A stretch of DNA of 44,672 nt, taken from contig CAMKFS010000002.1 of assembly GCA_946411935.1 (NCBI GenBank), positions 1 through 44,672 on the forward strand, in the 5' to 3' direction. Numbering within the stretch: the first letter of the stretch is position 1; each line of letters starts with the position of its first letter. The notes under the pieces were generated by a model. That model saw nothing but the letters and a program-made list of their open reading frames with translations. It made no database searches and was not told where the DNA came from. Source of the stretch: an uncultured Candidatus Saccharibacteria bacterium. Its GTDB lineage: Bacteria; Patescibacteriota; Saccharimonadia; Saccharimonadales; Saccharimonadaceae. The position numbers and the translations under genes are program-made. This document shows positions 18,088 through 27,990 of the stretch, one piece after another.

Positions 18088-21000
18088 ATGGAATTCGAAA
18101 AAGCCTACAATCATCTCAATGAACAACAGCGCCAAGCAGTCGACTACATCGACGGGCCACTGCTCGTCATCGCTGGTCCAGGCACTGGCAAAACTCAGCT
18201 TTTATCCGTCCGTGTTGCCAATATTCTCAAACAGACCGACGCTGCTCCAGACAATATTCTCTGTCTTACTTTCACCGAAGCCGCCGCTTATAATATGCGC
18301 CATCGCCTTGCTGATTTTATTGGTCCAGAAGCTTATAAAGTGCAAATCCACACCTATCATTCATTTGGCTCGATTATCCTAAACGAACACCGCCCAGACC
18401 TCAAAAACAGCATCGATGATCTCGAACGTTTTCAGATTATCCATGATATTCAACAGAAGCTCAAAATTACCGACCCACTTCGCGGCGATTTCTGGACAAA
18501 ACAAATTATCAAAGCCATCGGCGATCTCAAGGCAGCCGCAATTGATCCAGATGACATTGACAAAATCCTCCATCGCAACAAAGAAGACAATGCTAAAATT
18601 CTGTCCGCTATCGAACTAGATCTCGACGGAATCAACAAACGCTATCCAGACAATATTCCACATTATCAAGGTATCCTCGAGGCGCTCAAGGATTTTGTCG
18701 ATAATTCTGCTAACTATATAACCGACCGTGTCGAACCAATCGCTAACATCTATTACCGCTCGCTCGGAAACATTCTCCTTCAATATGACGGCGAAACTAG
18801 TATCGCAAGCGAACTCCGCGACTGGCGCAATAAATTCTTCATGAAAGACGAAAATGATAAATTCATTTTTAAAGATGCTGCCGCCAATGCCAAACTAGCC
18901 GACCTCGCTTTCGTTATGCGCGAGTACAGCCAATATATGAGCGAGCACGGGCTCTACGATTATGACGACATGATTTTAATGGCAATCGACGAACTAAAAA
19001 ATAACGACGATAAACGCTATAATGCTCAAGAACGCTTCCAGTATATTTTACTCGATGAATATCAGGATACTAATGATGCTCAGTCGCAGCTCGTCGCACA
19101 GCTAACCGACAACCCAAGCAACGAAGGTCGCCCAAATATCATGGCCGTCGGCGATGACGACCAGGCAATTTACGGCTTTCAGGGCGCAAATAGCTCCAAC
19201 TTCTTTGATTTTGACGCTAAATATCACCCAGAACACATTCTTCTTAGCAAAAACTACCGCAGCAGCAAAGAAATCCTCGAGCTTGCCCATAATGTCATCG
19301 AACAGGGCAAAGATCGCTTCTGCAATGCGCCAAATGTCCAGATTGATAAGAATATTACCGCCGAGAACCCTCCGGCCGAGACAAAAATCGAGTATCGCGC
19401 CTTCAAGACTTATCAGGCAGAATACTCGCATGTCGCCCGCCAAATCAAAATTCTCCTTGATGAGGGAGTGCCGGGCAGCAAAATCTCGATTATCGCCCCA
19501 AAACACAAGCATCTCATCTCGATTTTGCCATATCTTCACGCCCTAGATATTCGCATTTCTTACGAAAAACGCGAGAATATCCTCGATAATCCAAAAATCG
19601 CCACACTACTTGAATTTTGCAAATTCCTTCAAGCCATTTCCGAGCAAAAGCTCGAACGCGCCGATCAATACTGCTTCCATCTTTTCTCGCTTGAAGTATG
19701 GGGAATTTCTACCGTCGAAGTTCTCGGACTAATTAATGACGCCCACAAAAACCGCAACACGATTATTGAGGAGATGTTAAAAGAGGATCGCCCAGAGCAT
19801 ATCCGCAATGCAATCAATTGGTGTATCGAATTAGCCGCTAAAGTAGACGTCTATTCAGCCGAATTCATTATCACCCAAATCGTCGCAAAAGTCTTTGCCG
19901 ACACCGACGATTTCGACTTTTATAGCAATCTCAATACGCTTCGCGATAGCATTTTTGCCAAGCAAGAAGTAAAGATGAAGCTTAGCGCCTTTATTGCACG
20001 CATTGAGGCCTACGAGCAAGCCGAAATCCAGATTCTTGACCGTTCTCCATATTATGAATCCGATGAAGCCGTCAAAGTCCAAACAATTCATTCCAGCAAG
20101 GGTCTCGAGTATGACTATGTTTTCCTAATTTCCGTCGACAACTGGAATTGGTCTGACGCAAAGGGGAATACTGACCATCTTACACTTCCACGCAATCTCG
20201 AATATGTTCGCCACACTGGCGATTCTGCCGACGAAAAGCTCCGTCTCTTCTTCGTCGCCATCACTCGCGCGAAATCACAGCTACTCATGAGCTATAGCTC
20301 TTCCGATTTCTCCGACAGGGAAGTCGACCGCCTCAAATTCCTCGATACTTATGAAGACGACGACAAGATCTATAGCCGCATTATTCCAGAAGAGTTCAAC
20401 GAGATCATCCCAAGCACCACTACTGAAATTGAGCCAAAAGATATCTCGCCATCACTCTGGTTTGACAGTTACATTCCAGACGACGAAGTGCGCAAGAATC
20501 TCTACCGCAAAAAAGTCGAGCATTTCCGCCTCTTCCCAACTCAGCTCAATACCTTCCTTGATATCGAATATGCCGGTCCAATCGGCTTCCTTCAATCCTA
20601 TATTATTGGCGTTCCGGGCGAATCTACTTTCTTTATGGATTACGGCAATTTCGTTCACGAAATCATGGATCAGGTCAACAAGGAAAAAATCAGCAACGAC
20701 GAAGCTTATCAACGTTTCATGAAACTCGTCGACGAAGCAGCAATTTCCGAAGACGAGAAGCGCGACCTTCGCGATCGCGGCGATAACGAAATCATGAAAT
20801 TCCTCAAAGCTCGCGGCGATCAACTCCGCGATACGCATGCCGATTCCGAAAAGGGCTTCTTTGGCGAGAATCTCATGCTTGGCGACGTCCCACTCGGTGG
20901 CAAAATTGACCGCGTTGAAATTAATGATGACATAAAAGAAATCACCGTTGCTGACTTCAAAACCGCAAAGCCAAAATACAAGTGGAACGACAAAATCAAC

Positions 21001-21285
21001 TCCGTTCTCAAATACAAGCTTCAGCTTTACTTCTATAAATTCCTTATTGAAGATAGCAATGATTATAAGGGCTATAAAGTCACCAAGGGTCGCATCGACT
21101 TTATCGCCCCAGATGATAAAGGCAATATTTCGCCGTTAGAACTCGAATTCAATGACGAAGAAAGCGCCAAAATCAAGAAGCTCATCGAGGTCGTCTATGC
21201 CCATATTAAAGCGCTCGATTTTCCAGATACTAGCGAATACGGAGATTCGATGCTAAACTTCATTTCCGCACTTCTTAACGAATAG
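18088..21285 (+). CDS. UvrD/PcrA-like superfamily 1 helicase with C-terminal PD-(D/E)XK nuclease domain
   Basis: LLVIAGPGTGKTQLL, LDEYQDTNDAQ, TIHSSKGLEYDYVFL, VAITRAKSQLLMSYS; C-terminal GKIDRVEINDDIKEITVADFKT then QLYFYKFLI. Confidence 0.92.
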   Translation: MEFEKAYNHLNEQQRQAVDYIDGPLLVIAGPGTGKTQLLSVRVANILKQTDAAPDNILCLTFTEAAAYNMRHRLADFIGPEAYKVQIHTYHSFGSIILNEHRPDLKNSIDDLERFQIIHDIQQKLKITDPLRGDFWTKQIIKAIGDLKAAAIDPDDIDKILHRNKEDNAKILSAIELDLDGINKRYPDNIPHYQGILEALKDFVDNSANYITDRVEPIANIYYRSLGNILLQYDGETSIASELRDWRNKFFMKDENDKFIFKDAAANAKLADLAFVMREYSQYMSEHGLYDYDDMILMAIDELKNNDDKRYNAQERFQYILLDEYQDTNDAQSQLVAQLTDNPSNEGRPNIMAVGDDDQAIYGFQGANSSNFFDFDAKYHPEHILLSKNYRSSKEILELAHNVIEQGKDRFCNAPNVQIDKNITAENPPAETKIEYRAFKTYQAEYSHVARQIKILLDEGVPGSKISIIAPKHKHLISILPYLHALDIRISYEKRENILDNPKIATLLEFCKFLQAISEQKLERADQYCFHLFSLEVWGISTVEVLGLINDAHKNRNTIIEEMLKEDRPEHIRNAINWCIELAAKVDVYSAEFIITQIVAKVFADTDDFDFYSNLNTLRDSIFAKQEVKMKLSAFIARIEAYEQAEIQILDRSPYYESDEAVKVQTIHSSKGLEYDYVFLISVDNWNWSDAKGNTDHLTLPRNLEYVRHTGDSADEKLRLFFVAITRAKSQLLMSYSSSDFSDREVDRLKFLDTYEDDDKIYSRIIPEEFNEIIPSTTTEIEPKDISPSLWFDSYIPDDEVRKNLYRKKVEHFRLFPTQLNTFLDIEYAGPIGFLQSYIIGVPGESTFFMDYGNFVHEIMDQVNKEKISNDEAYQRFMKLVDEAAISEDEKRDLRDRGDNEIMKFLKARGDQLRDTHADSEKGFFGENLMLGDVPLGGKIDRVEINDDIKEITVADFKTAKPKYKWNDKINSVLKYKLQLYFYKFLIEDSNDYKGYKVTKGRIDFIAPDDKGNISPLELEFNDEESAKIKKLIEVVYAHIKALDFPDTSEYGDSMLNFISALLNE

Positions 21286-21288
21286 TTA

Positions 21289-21316
21289 TTGACTTTTATG
21301 CGAAAAGTGATATAAT
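21289..21316 (+). promoter_or_regulatory. Sigma70-type promoter for the 21407 gene
   Basis: TTGACT-N16-TATAAT. Confidence 0.75.
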
Positions 21317-21406
21317 GAAAATAGTAACTCACTAGTTAGTTTTTTGTTCATTTCGAAAGAAAGGGTGATGTATCAAAAATCCATATCAGAAGGGAGGTGA
21401 GAATGG

Positions 21407-21613
21407 ATGGCTTGGTACCCATGCCCACGCTGCGGATCTCCATGTTCGAGTCCAGACGCAGCTGCACATCATTGCGATGCCTGGAGAACTCCAAGTTCAG
21501 CGCCTAAGATTAAATGCCCAACATGCCAGGGAACGGGAACAATAGTAACGACTATCGGACCTAACCTTATGTGCTCAACCTGCCAGGGTTCTGGAGAAGT
21601 ATCTGCATATTAG
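21407..21613 (+). CDS. Small Cys-rich protein with DnaJ-type CxxCxGxG zinc motifs (68 aa)
   Basis: CPRCGSPC, CPTCQGTG, CSTCQGSG; strong SD AGAAGGGAGGTGAG. Confidence 0.85.
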   Translation: MAWYPCPRCGSPCSSPDAAAHHCDAWRTPSSAPKIKCPTCQGTGTIVTTIGPNLMCSTCQGSGEVSAY

Positions 21614-21637
21614 AAAATAAGGGGTTTTACCCCTTTC

Positions 21638-21667
21638 GCCGCCACATTTTACGTGGCGGCATTTTTC
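21638..21667 (+). terminator. Rho-independent terminator
   Basis: CGCCGCCACATTTTACGTGGCGGCATTTTT. Confidence 0.9.
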
Positions 21668-21776
21668 GTGCTAAAATATATTTATCAAGCTACGCTTCGG
21701 CCCCTGGCTATGATTCATAAATTTCCGACGCCAATATTGCGTCCCCCTATTAACTTAAAGTACGCAAAGGATTTTT

Positions 21777-22055
21777 ATGAATCAAAACACTTATCAGACT
21801 CCACTCCACGAAATAATCGATGTCGACGCAACTTTTTCGCGCAACATCCTAGGTCATTGTCGACCAATCGCCTTTCGAACAAAGAGCGGCAGAGAAGTTC
21901 AAATCAGCGAGATTGGCCTCATTCATCCTCGCTACGACGGCCTGAAGACTACTTTCGCTTTTGATGTAACGGACGGTTCTAGCGATTATCGCATTACGCT
22001 CGATAGCGAATCGCTCAATTGGTATCTCGAATTCGAAGGAGATCGCTATGCCTGA
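21777..22055 (+). CDS. Hypothetical 92-aa protein coupled to the Y-family polymerase
   Basis: ORF whose TGA stop overlaps the next gene's start region; no family recognised. Confidence 0.75.
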   Translation: MNQNTYQTPLHEIIDVDATFSRNILGHCRPIAFRTKSGREVQISEIGLIHPRYDGLKTTFAFDVTDGSSDYRITLDSESLNWYLEFEGDRYA

Positions 22056-23292
22056 GCTCATCCGCCGCCCGCCAAACGATATTCTCTATATCGACCTTAA
22101 TTCTTGTTTTGCTACTATAGAGCAGCAATGCCGACCGATGCTTCGCGGTCGTCCCGTCGCCATCACGAATCGCCTTGTCCCAAATTCTTGCATTATTGCC
22201 GCTAGCTACGAGGCAAAAGCACTCGGCGTCAAAGTCGGCATGCGTAGTCGCGAAGCCTCCGCAATCTGCCCAGATTTAATCTATGCCGAGACGGAGCCAG
22301 ATAAATTCATCTTTGTTCACGAGAAACTAAAGCGCATCATGAAGGATTATTCCGCATCCGTCGTCATGAAATCTATCGACGAAGGCGTCATCGATCTCTC
22401 CGAAGCGCCAAAACATATCTACGAGCGTAGCCGTTTCGAACTCGGCCACGAAATCAAACAGCGCCTCAAGGACGAAATTGGTTGTTATATGCGCTGCAAT
22501 GTCGGCATCGCAAGCAATCGTTTTCTGGCTAAGCTTGCCGGCGAGCTACACAAGCCCGACGGGCTCGACGAAATCACCGCCGACAATCAACGCGAGATTT
22601 TTGCTTCGCTCAAGCTAACTGATTTGCCCGGTATTAATATCCGCATGGAGGCTCGCCTCAACGCAGTCGGCATCTTTACGCCAATTCAATTCCTCGACGC
22701 CGACGAAATGACACTCGTTAAGCTCGTCTGTAAGAGTATCGACGGGCATAAATGGTATCGCCGGCTTCGTGGCATCGAGGTCGATTCCGCCACTAGTGAT
22801 ATTAAGTCTGTCGGCCGCCAGTTTGTCCTTGACGGCCGCAATCTCTCTCGCGAAGAAACCGATGCGCGCCTCGTTCGTCTTGCCGAAGATGTTGGCTATC
22901 GTCTTCGCAGCAAGAGTCTTTATGCTCGCGGCATTTACGTCTGGACCTACGATTTCCAAGACGGCTACAATCATCATCAACTCATCGCAAAGGAAGCTTT
23001 TAATAGTGATTATGATATCGCGCGCCTCGCCCGCCAACTCTACACTCGCTTGCCATGCCCAGTTCGTATCATCGGTATTACACTCTACAAGCTTCAGCCA
23101 TATGCCGACCGGCAGCTCTGCCTCGAGCAGGGCAGGAAGGATCGCATCGATTCCGTCTGTGCCGCCGAGGATAAAATCAATCTCCGCTTTGGCGCTCGCA
23201 AAATTCACTGCGCCGACAGCCTCGGCACCGAGCAAGTTAAATGCAAAATCCCTTTTGGCTCTACTCGCTATCTCGACCATTCCATCAATTAA
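22048..23292 (+). CDS. Y-family (translesion) DNA polymerase, UmuC/DinB-like
   Basis: ILYIDLNSCFATIEQQ, YEAKALGVKVGMRSREA, SIDEGVIDLSEA, helix-hairpin-helix region LTDLPGINIRMEARLNAVGI. Confidence 0.93.
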   Translation: MPELIRRPPNDILYIDLNSCFATIEQQCRPMLRGRPVAITNRLVPNSCIIAASYEAKALGVKVGMRSREASAICPDLIYAETEPDKFIFVHEKLKRIMKDYSASVVMKSIDEGVIDLSEAPKHIYERSRFELGHEIKQRLKDEIGCYMRCNVGIASNRFLAKLAGELHKPDGLDEITADNQREIFASLKLTDLPGINIRMEARLNAVGIFTPIQFLDADEMTLVKLVCKSIDGHKWYRRLRGIEVDSATSDIKSVGRQFVLDGRNLSREETDARLVRLAEDVGYRLRSKSLYARGIYVWTYDFQDGYNHHQLIAKEAFNSDYDIARLARQLYTRLPCPVRIIGITLYKLQPYADRQLCLEQGRKDRIDSVCAAEDKINLRFGARKIHCADSLGTEQVKCKIPFGSTRYLDHSIN

Positions 23293-23307
23293 AAGTATAA
23301 TAAGAAC

Positions 23308-25734
23308 ATGAAGGATAATCTTACAATCATTGATGGCAAAAGCGTCTTTTATCGCGGATACTACGCAATGGGGCATCTCGCCCTCCCAGACGGCACTCCG
23401 ACTGGCGGTGTTTTTGGCTTCGCGACAATGTTGATTGAGATTATCGAGAAACTCGAGCCAGAATATATTGCCGTCGCTTGGGATAAGCCAAAGACTAATA
23501 TTCGTCGTCGTCGCGAGCTATACGCCGACTATAAAGCCAACCGCAAGCCCGCTCCAGATGATTTTTACGCTCAAATCCCATTCTTGATGGAACTGCTCGA
23601 GGCTTTTCATATCCCACTCTACGAATTTGACGATTACGAAGCAGACGATATTATCGGTACACTCGCCCGCAAAGCCGACGCACAAAACGTTCGCGTCGAA
23701 ATTATCTCTGGTGACCTCGATATGCTCCAGATCGTCGATGACGACATTCATATGTACCAGCTTAAGCGTGGCTTCTCAGATGTCCAGAAATTTGATATTG
23801 CCGCCGTCGAAGCAAAGTACGGCCTCAAAAAGGCGCAGTTCCTTGACCTAAAGAGTCTAAAAGGCGATTCATCGGATAATATCCCAGGCGTACCAGGCAT
23901 TGGCGAAAAGGGCGCCGTTAAGCTGCTGCAAGATTACGAAACATTAGATAATATCTATGCTCATATCGACGAAATAACAGGCTCTATCGGGCAAAAATTG
24001 CGCGACGGCAAAGAACTTGCATATATTAGCAAGCAGCTCGCCGCCATTCAATTTGATGCTCCAGTGGAGTTTAAACCTGACGATACAAAACTAGCAGACT
24101 TTAATCCAGACGACGTCCTCGCTGTTCTAAAAAAATACCAATTCAACTCACTAGTTACGAAGTTCAAAAAGCTCTTCCCGAACGCAAAGAGCGAGCTCGT
24201 GTCGCAGTCAAAACCGGAGACCAGGCCATCGGAAAACGTTGTAAAAACTACAACAAATTATTCATTACCTAAACCAGAGAAAATCGAGATAAAAATCCCC
24301 GATAATCTTTACATCAGCCGCGACGTCAAAGCAGATATGCACGACAACCCGACACTTGCAAAGGAAATCCTAGCAGGACGACCATATTGGGATCTTGGCC
24401 AAGTCGACTTTCTCCTCGATCCACTCGCACGTAAATCCGACCAACTTGAGCTCACTATTACCTCAGACAATCAAACCGACTACATCGCCCAGCGTCGGCA
24501 GCTCGCCGCCATACCGAAGCTCGAAACTATCGTTAATGATTTCGATCTCCCACTCATCCCAACTCTTTATAAAATGGAAGACACTGGCGTAAAAATCGCC
24601 AAAGAGCGCTTCGATGCGCTTGCGAAAGAATTCTCCGGAGAGATTGCTGCAATCGAAAAAGATATCTATGAGCTAGCCGGGAAGAACTTCAATATCAATT
24701 CACCGATTCAATTATCTGAAATCCTTTTCAATGAGCTTAATTTACCGACCAAAGGGATCAAAAAGACTACTCGCGGTTACTCCACTGGCGCAAAAGAACT
24801 CGATAAGCTTCGCGATTTGCATCCAATCATTCCAAAAATCGAGCGTTATCGCGAAGTCAGCAAGCTTCTCAGTACCTATGTTACACCGCTGCCAAACCTT
24901 GCCGACAAAAATAACCGCATACACACCACTTTTACCCAAAATGTTACCGCTACTGGTCGCCTCTCGAGCATCAATCCTAATCTCCAGAATATTCCAGTCC
25001 GTAGCGATGACGGCAAACGTATCCGCGAATGCTTCGTTGCCGACGAAGGCAAAATTTTCGTCTCTGCAGATTACGCCCAATTCGAGCTTCGTCTCGCCGC
25101 CGCCCTCGCTAACGACCAAAAACTAATTGACGATTTTAATTCTGGCATAGACATCCATACAAAAACCGCAAGCGATGCCTTCCATGTCCCAATGGAAGAA
25201 GTCACAAAGAATCAACGCCGCGCCGCAAAAGTCATTAACTTCGGCGTTCTCTATGGCATGAGTCCAAAAGGTCTCGCCGATGCTGCAGGTATGAGTTTTT
25301 ATGAAGCGAAAAAATTCATCGAGAGTTACTTCGAGCTCCGCTCACCAATCCGCCAATATCTCGACAATACCCTCAAGCAGGGCAGAGAACTTGGCTATGT
25401 CGAAACCTTCTTTGGTCGTCGCCGACCGACACCTGATTTAAACGCGCCGAATTTCCTCGTGCGCTCCGCCGCCGAGCGTGCTGCCGGCAATATGCCAATC
25501 CAGGGCACCGAAGCAGATCTCATGAAGAAAGCGATGCTCGCCGTTGATAAATGTCTTCCCGAGGACGCTAAGCTAATTCTTCAGATTCACGACTCCCTAA
25601 TCATCGAGTGCAACGAACAATCCGCCGAAAGTATCGCTAAACTTCTTCAGGAAAAGATGGAGCAAGTCGCCCCGGAACTCCCCGTCAAACTCGCCGTAGA
25701 TGTTAAAATCGGCAACGACTGGGGCAAATTATAG
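23308..25734 (+). CDS. polA: DNA polymerase I
   Basis: N-terminal 5' nuclease (AWDKPKTNIRRRRELYADYKANR), polymerase motifs TGRLSSINPNLQNIPVR, DYAQFELRLAAAL, RRAAKVINFGVLYGMS, QIHDSLIIEC. Confidence 0.97.
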   Translation: MKDNLTIIDGKSVFYRGYYAMGHLALPDGTPTGGVFGFATMLIEIIEKLEPEYIAVAWDKPKTNIRRRRELYADYKANRKPAPDDFYAQIPFLMELLEAFHIPLYEFDDYEADDIIGTLARKADAQNVRVEIISGDLDMLQIVDDDIHMYQLKRGFSDVQKFDIAAVEAKYGLKKAQFLDLKSLKGDSSDNIPGVPGIGEKGAVKLLQDYETLDNIYAHIDEITGSIGQKLRDGKELAYISKQLAAIQFDAPVEFKPDDTKLADFNPDDVLAVLKKYQFNSLVTKFKKLFPNAKSELVSQSKPETRPSENVVKTTTNYSLPKPEKIEIKIPDNLYISRDVKADMHDNPTLAKEILAGRPYWDLGQVDFLLDPLARKSDQLELTITSDNQTDYIAQRRQLAAIPKLETIVNDFDLPLIPTLYKMEDTGVKIAKERFDALAKEFSGEIAAIEKDIYELAGKNFNINSPIQLSEILFNELNLPTKGIKKTTRGYSTGAKELDKLRDLHPIIPKIERYREVSKLLSTYVTPLPNLADKNNRIHTTFTQNVTATGRLSSINPNLQNIPVRSDDGKRIRECFVADEGKIFVSADYAQFELRLAAALANDQKLIDDFNSGIDIHTKTASDAFHVPMEEVTKNQRRAAKVINFGVLYGMSPKGLADAAGMSFYEAKKFIESYFELRSPIRQYLDNTLKQGRELGYVETFFGRRRPTPDLNAPNFLVRSAAERAAGNMPIQGTEADLMKKAMLAVDKCLPEDAKLILQIHDSLIIECNEQSAESIAKLLQEKMEQVAPELPVKLAVDVKIGNDWGKL

Positions 25735-25791
25735 ACATTTCCTAAAACGCTTGTGTTATAATTTAAGCATAAGCTTACAAGAGGTGTTTAA

Positions 25792-27990
25792 ATGGTCAAA
25801 AAACAAAAAGATTTTTTTGCAAAGCATTTTAGCTTTCTATCTTTAGCGTTCGTCTTAATTGCCGGTATTCTATGCCTAGTTAACGTCGGGCGCGGAGCTT
25901 CTGCCGAATTCGAAGAATCGATTCTCGAAGACGAAATCGTAATCGAAGAAATTAAAACAGATTTGCCAGAAGAATTACAGGCAAAAACAGAAGAAAATAC
26001 CGAACCCGTCATCATTGAAGACCAAATCCCAGCCAAAATAATCGACGACAAACCCTCGACCGAACAAGCCAGCGATGACATCGATTATTCGCTCAAAAGC
26101 CTCATCGTTGAAGTCTCCGACTATAACGCCATCAAAGATTACCCAAATACCAAAAAAATCTTCTCAAATTACTACCGTCTCGATTTCGATAGCGTCGACG
26201 CTACAAGAGAAGCTTATAACGCCCTAAAAACAAATTCCGGCATCGTTGGCGTAACGCCAAACAGGCGACTAAAACAGATTACCGAAAACAATGTAAGCCT
26301 AAAACCGCTCCTCAATGGCTATAGCACCGAACTTCGTTCCTGGGGGGTTAAAGAAACGGGCTTAGATCTCTATACAAACTGGAATACTCTTGCGAAGAAT
26401 AATAATATCGTGAAGGTTGCTGTCCTCGACTCTGGTATTTATAGTAATCATATAGTTTTCAATAACAATCGCATCGCATACACAACAAATACCATTAATT
26501 ACGTCAACCACAACAATTCACTATCCGATGATAACGGTCACGGCACCGCCGTCGCTGGCATCATTGCGCAGTCTACCCCAAATAATGTAAAGATTCTTCC
26601 TTATAAAGTCTTGGATGCTAATGGAGAGACAAGTAATGTCGAATCCGTTATGGAAGCAGCCTACAACGCCGTGGTGAATGATGGAGCAACAATTCTAAAT
26701 CTAAGTTTCGGCGACAATAATGCAGAGTGTCAACAAACAGAAGAAAGGATGTTCCTCGAAATCATGCACGCCAGCGAAAAAGGCGCTATTATCATTGCTG
26801 CTTCCGGCAATGACGGACGAGATAAGATTGATTTTCCTGCAAACTGCGAAGATGTCATAGCGGTTTCGTCTATCGACAGCAACCGCCAACTAAGCTCTTT
26901 CTCTAATTATGGCGCCGGCGGAATCGATTTCGCAATGCCTGGCGGAATAATGCAAATTCCTGGAACCGAAACCCCTACAAGTATTAATTCCGGTGCCGGC
27001 ACCTCGCTCTCTGCGCCATTCCTCGCCGCAGCCGCCGCTCAAATTCAGACTGAGAACCCCGATTACAATAGAGCCCGAACCATTGGCACCTTAGAGCAAT
27101 ACGCCGACCTGCGCTTTCCTTCCGAAAAATATGGCAACGGTATAGTTGATTTCAACAGCTTGTTTAACGACGGGCGTATTGGTCTCAAACCAAGAGCGAC
27201 TGACTGGACGCGAACCGACAAACTCGAGGCATATTATGTCGCTAGAGAAGAAGTACTCTCGACCGCATTTGCGGCCGGTACCAGCCAACCTTCAGGCCTT
27301 AACACCATAATACCCGCCGAAGAACGAAGTAACTATGGCGCAGCAACCTCTGGAGACATTACTAGCAACGGTGTATACCGATATTGGATACGAGGCTCTA
27401 ATGGAATAATTAAATACGCTGAAACCGAAGTAAAATATATTGACCGCCAAGGTCCAGGCTTCGCCTCGAGCCCGAAGCTGTATAATGCAGACGCATCGAG
27501 TGCGGTTGGCGTAGAGACGATCGATTCCCAAAGCGGCCTCGCCTCTGCAAAACTTTTCTACCGCAAAGCAGGCTCCGATGGCGACTATGAAACTAAGACT
27601 AATACCTACAATAATGTCATTACGCAAACCAGCGTAAAGTTCGCGCTCAGCAACCTCGAAGAGAATACTGATTATCAGGCATATATTGTCGCGACCGATA
27701 GACTCAACAATACGAGCCAGACTAGCAACTTTACCTTCAGAACGGCATCAACCACCACTCCAGACACACTCCCAGACGCCGATGGCAATAATAACGGGGA
27801 AGATAACACTAATACTCAGGTCGGCGATGCGGCTATAACCGACATTACGCCAGAAGCTGTTAAGACAAGCTCGACCAATATCAGCTCGCCAATCACTAAT
27901 GATCCAATCTCGTCTAGTATTAGCATTTTTGCCATATCTAGCGCGACCGCAGCGACAGTGTATTACTTCGTTGCTAGGAGGCGCCGCTAA
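25792..27990 (+). CDS. Secreted subtilisin-like (S8) serine protease with C-terminal TM anchor
   Basis: Signal/TM N-terminus; triad motifs AVLDSGIYSNH, DDNGHGTAVAGI, GAGTSLSAPFLAAA; fibronectin-like module; C-terminal TM followed by RRRR. Confidence 0.93.
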   Translation: MVKKQKDFFAKHFSFLSLAFVLIAGILCLVNVGRGASAEFEESILEDEIVIEEIKTDLPEELQAKTEENTEPVIIEDQIPAKIIDDKPSTEQASDDIDYSLKSLIVEVSDYNAIKDYPNTKKIFSNYYRLDFDSVDATREAYNALKTNSGIVGVTPNRRLKQITENNVSLKPLLNGYSTELRSWGVKETGLDLYTNWNTLAKNNNIVKVAVLDSGIYSNHIVFNNNRIAYTTNTINYVNHNNSLSDDNGHGTAVAGIIAQSTPNNVKILPYKVLDANGETSNVESVMEAAYNAVVNDGATILNLSFGDNNAECQQTEERMFLEIMHASEKGAIIIAASGNDGRDKIDFPANCEDVIAVSSIDSNRQLSSFSNYGAGGIDFAMPGGIMQIPGTETPTSINSGAGTSLSAPFLAAAAAQIQTENPDYNRARTIGTLEQYADLRFPSEKYGNGIVDFNSLFNDGRIGLKPRATDWTRTDKLEAYYVAREEVLSTAFAAGTSQPSGLNTIIPAEERSNYGAATSGDITSNGVYRYWIRGSNGIIKYAETEVKYIDRQGPGFASSPKLYNADASSAVGVETIDSQSGLASAKLFYRKAGSDGDYETKTNTYNNVITQTSVKFALSNLEENTDYQAYIVATDRLNNTSQTSNFTFRTASTTTPDTLPDADGNNNGEDNTNTQVGDAAITDITPEAVKTSSTNISSPITNDPISSSISIFAISSATAATVYYFVARRRR

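Noticed and set aside
19102-19546. 145-aa and 130-aa ORFs overlapping the helicase gene
   Set aside because: Alternate-frame and antisense ORFs within a well-supported helicase.
22615-23376. 253-aa minus-strand ORF opposite the Y-family polymerase
   Set aside because: Antisense shadow; the plus-strand product has full polymerase motifs.
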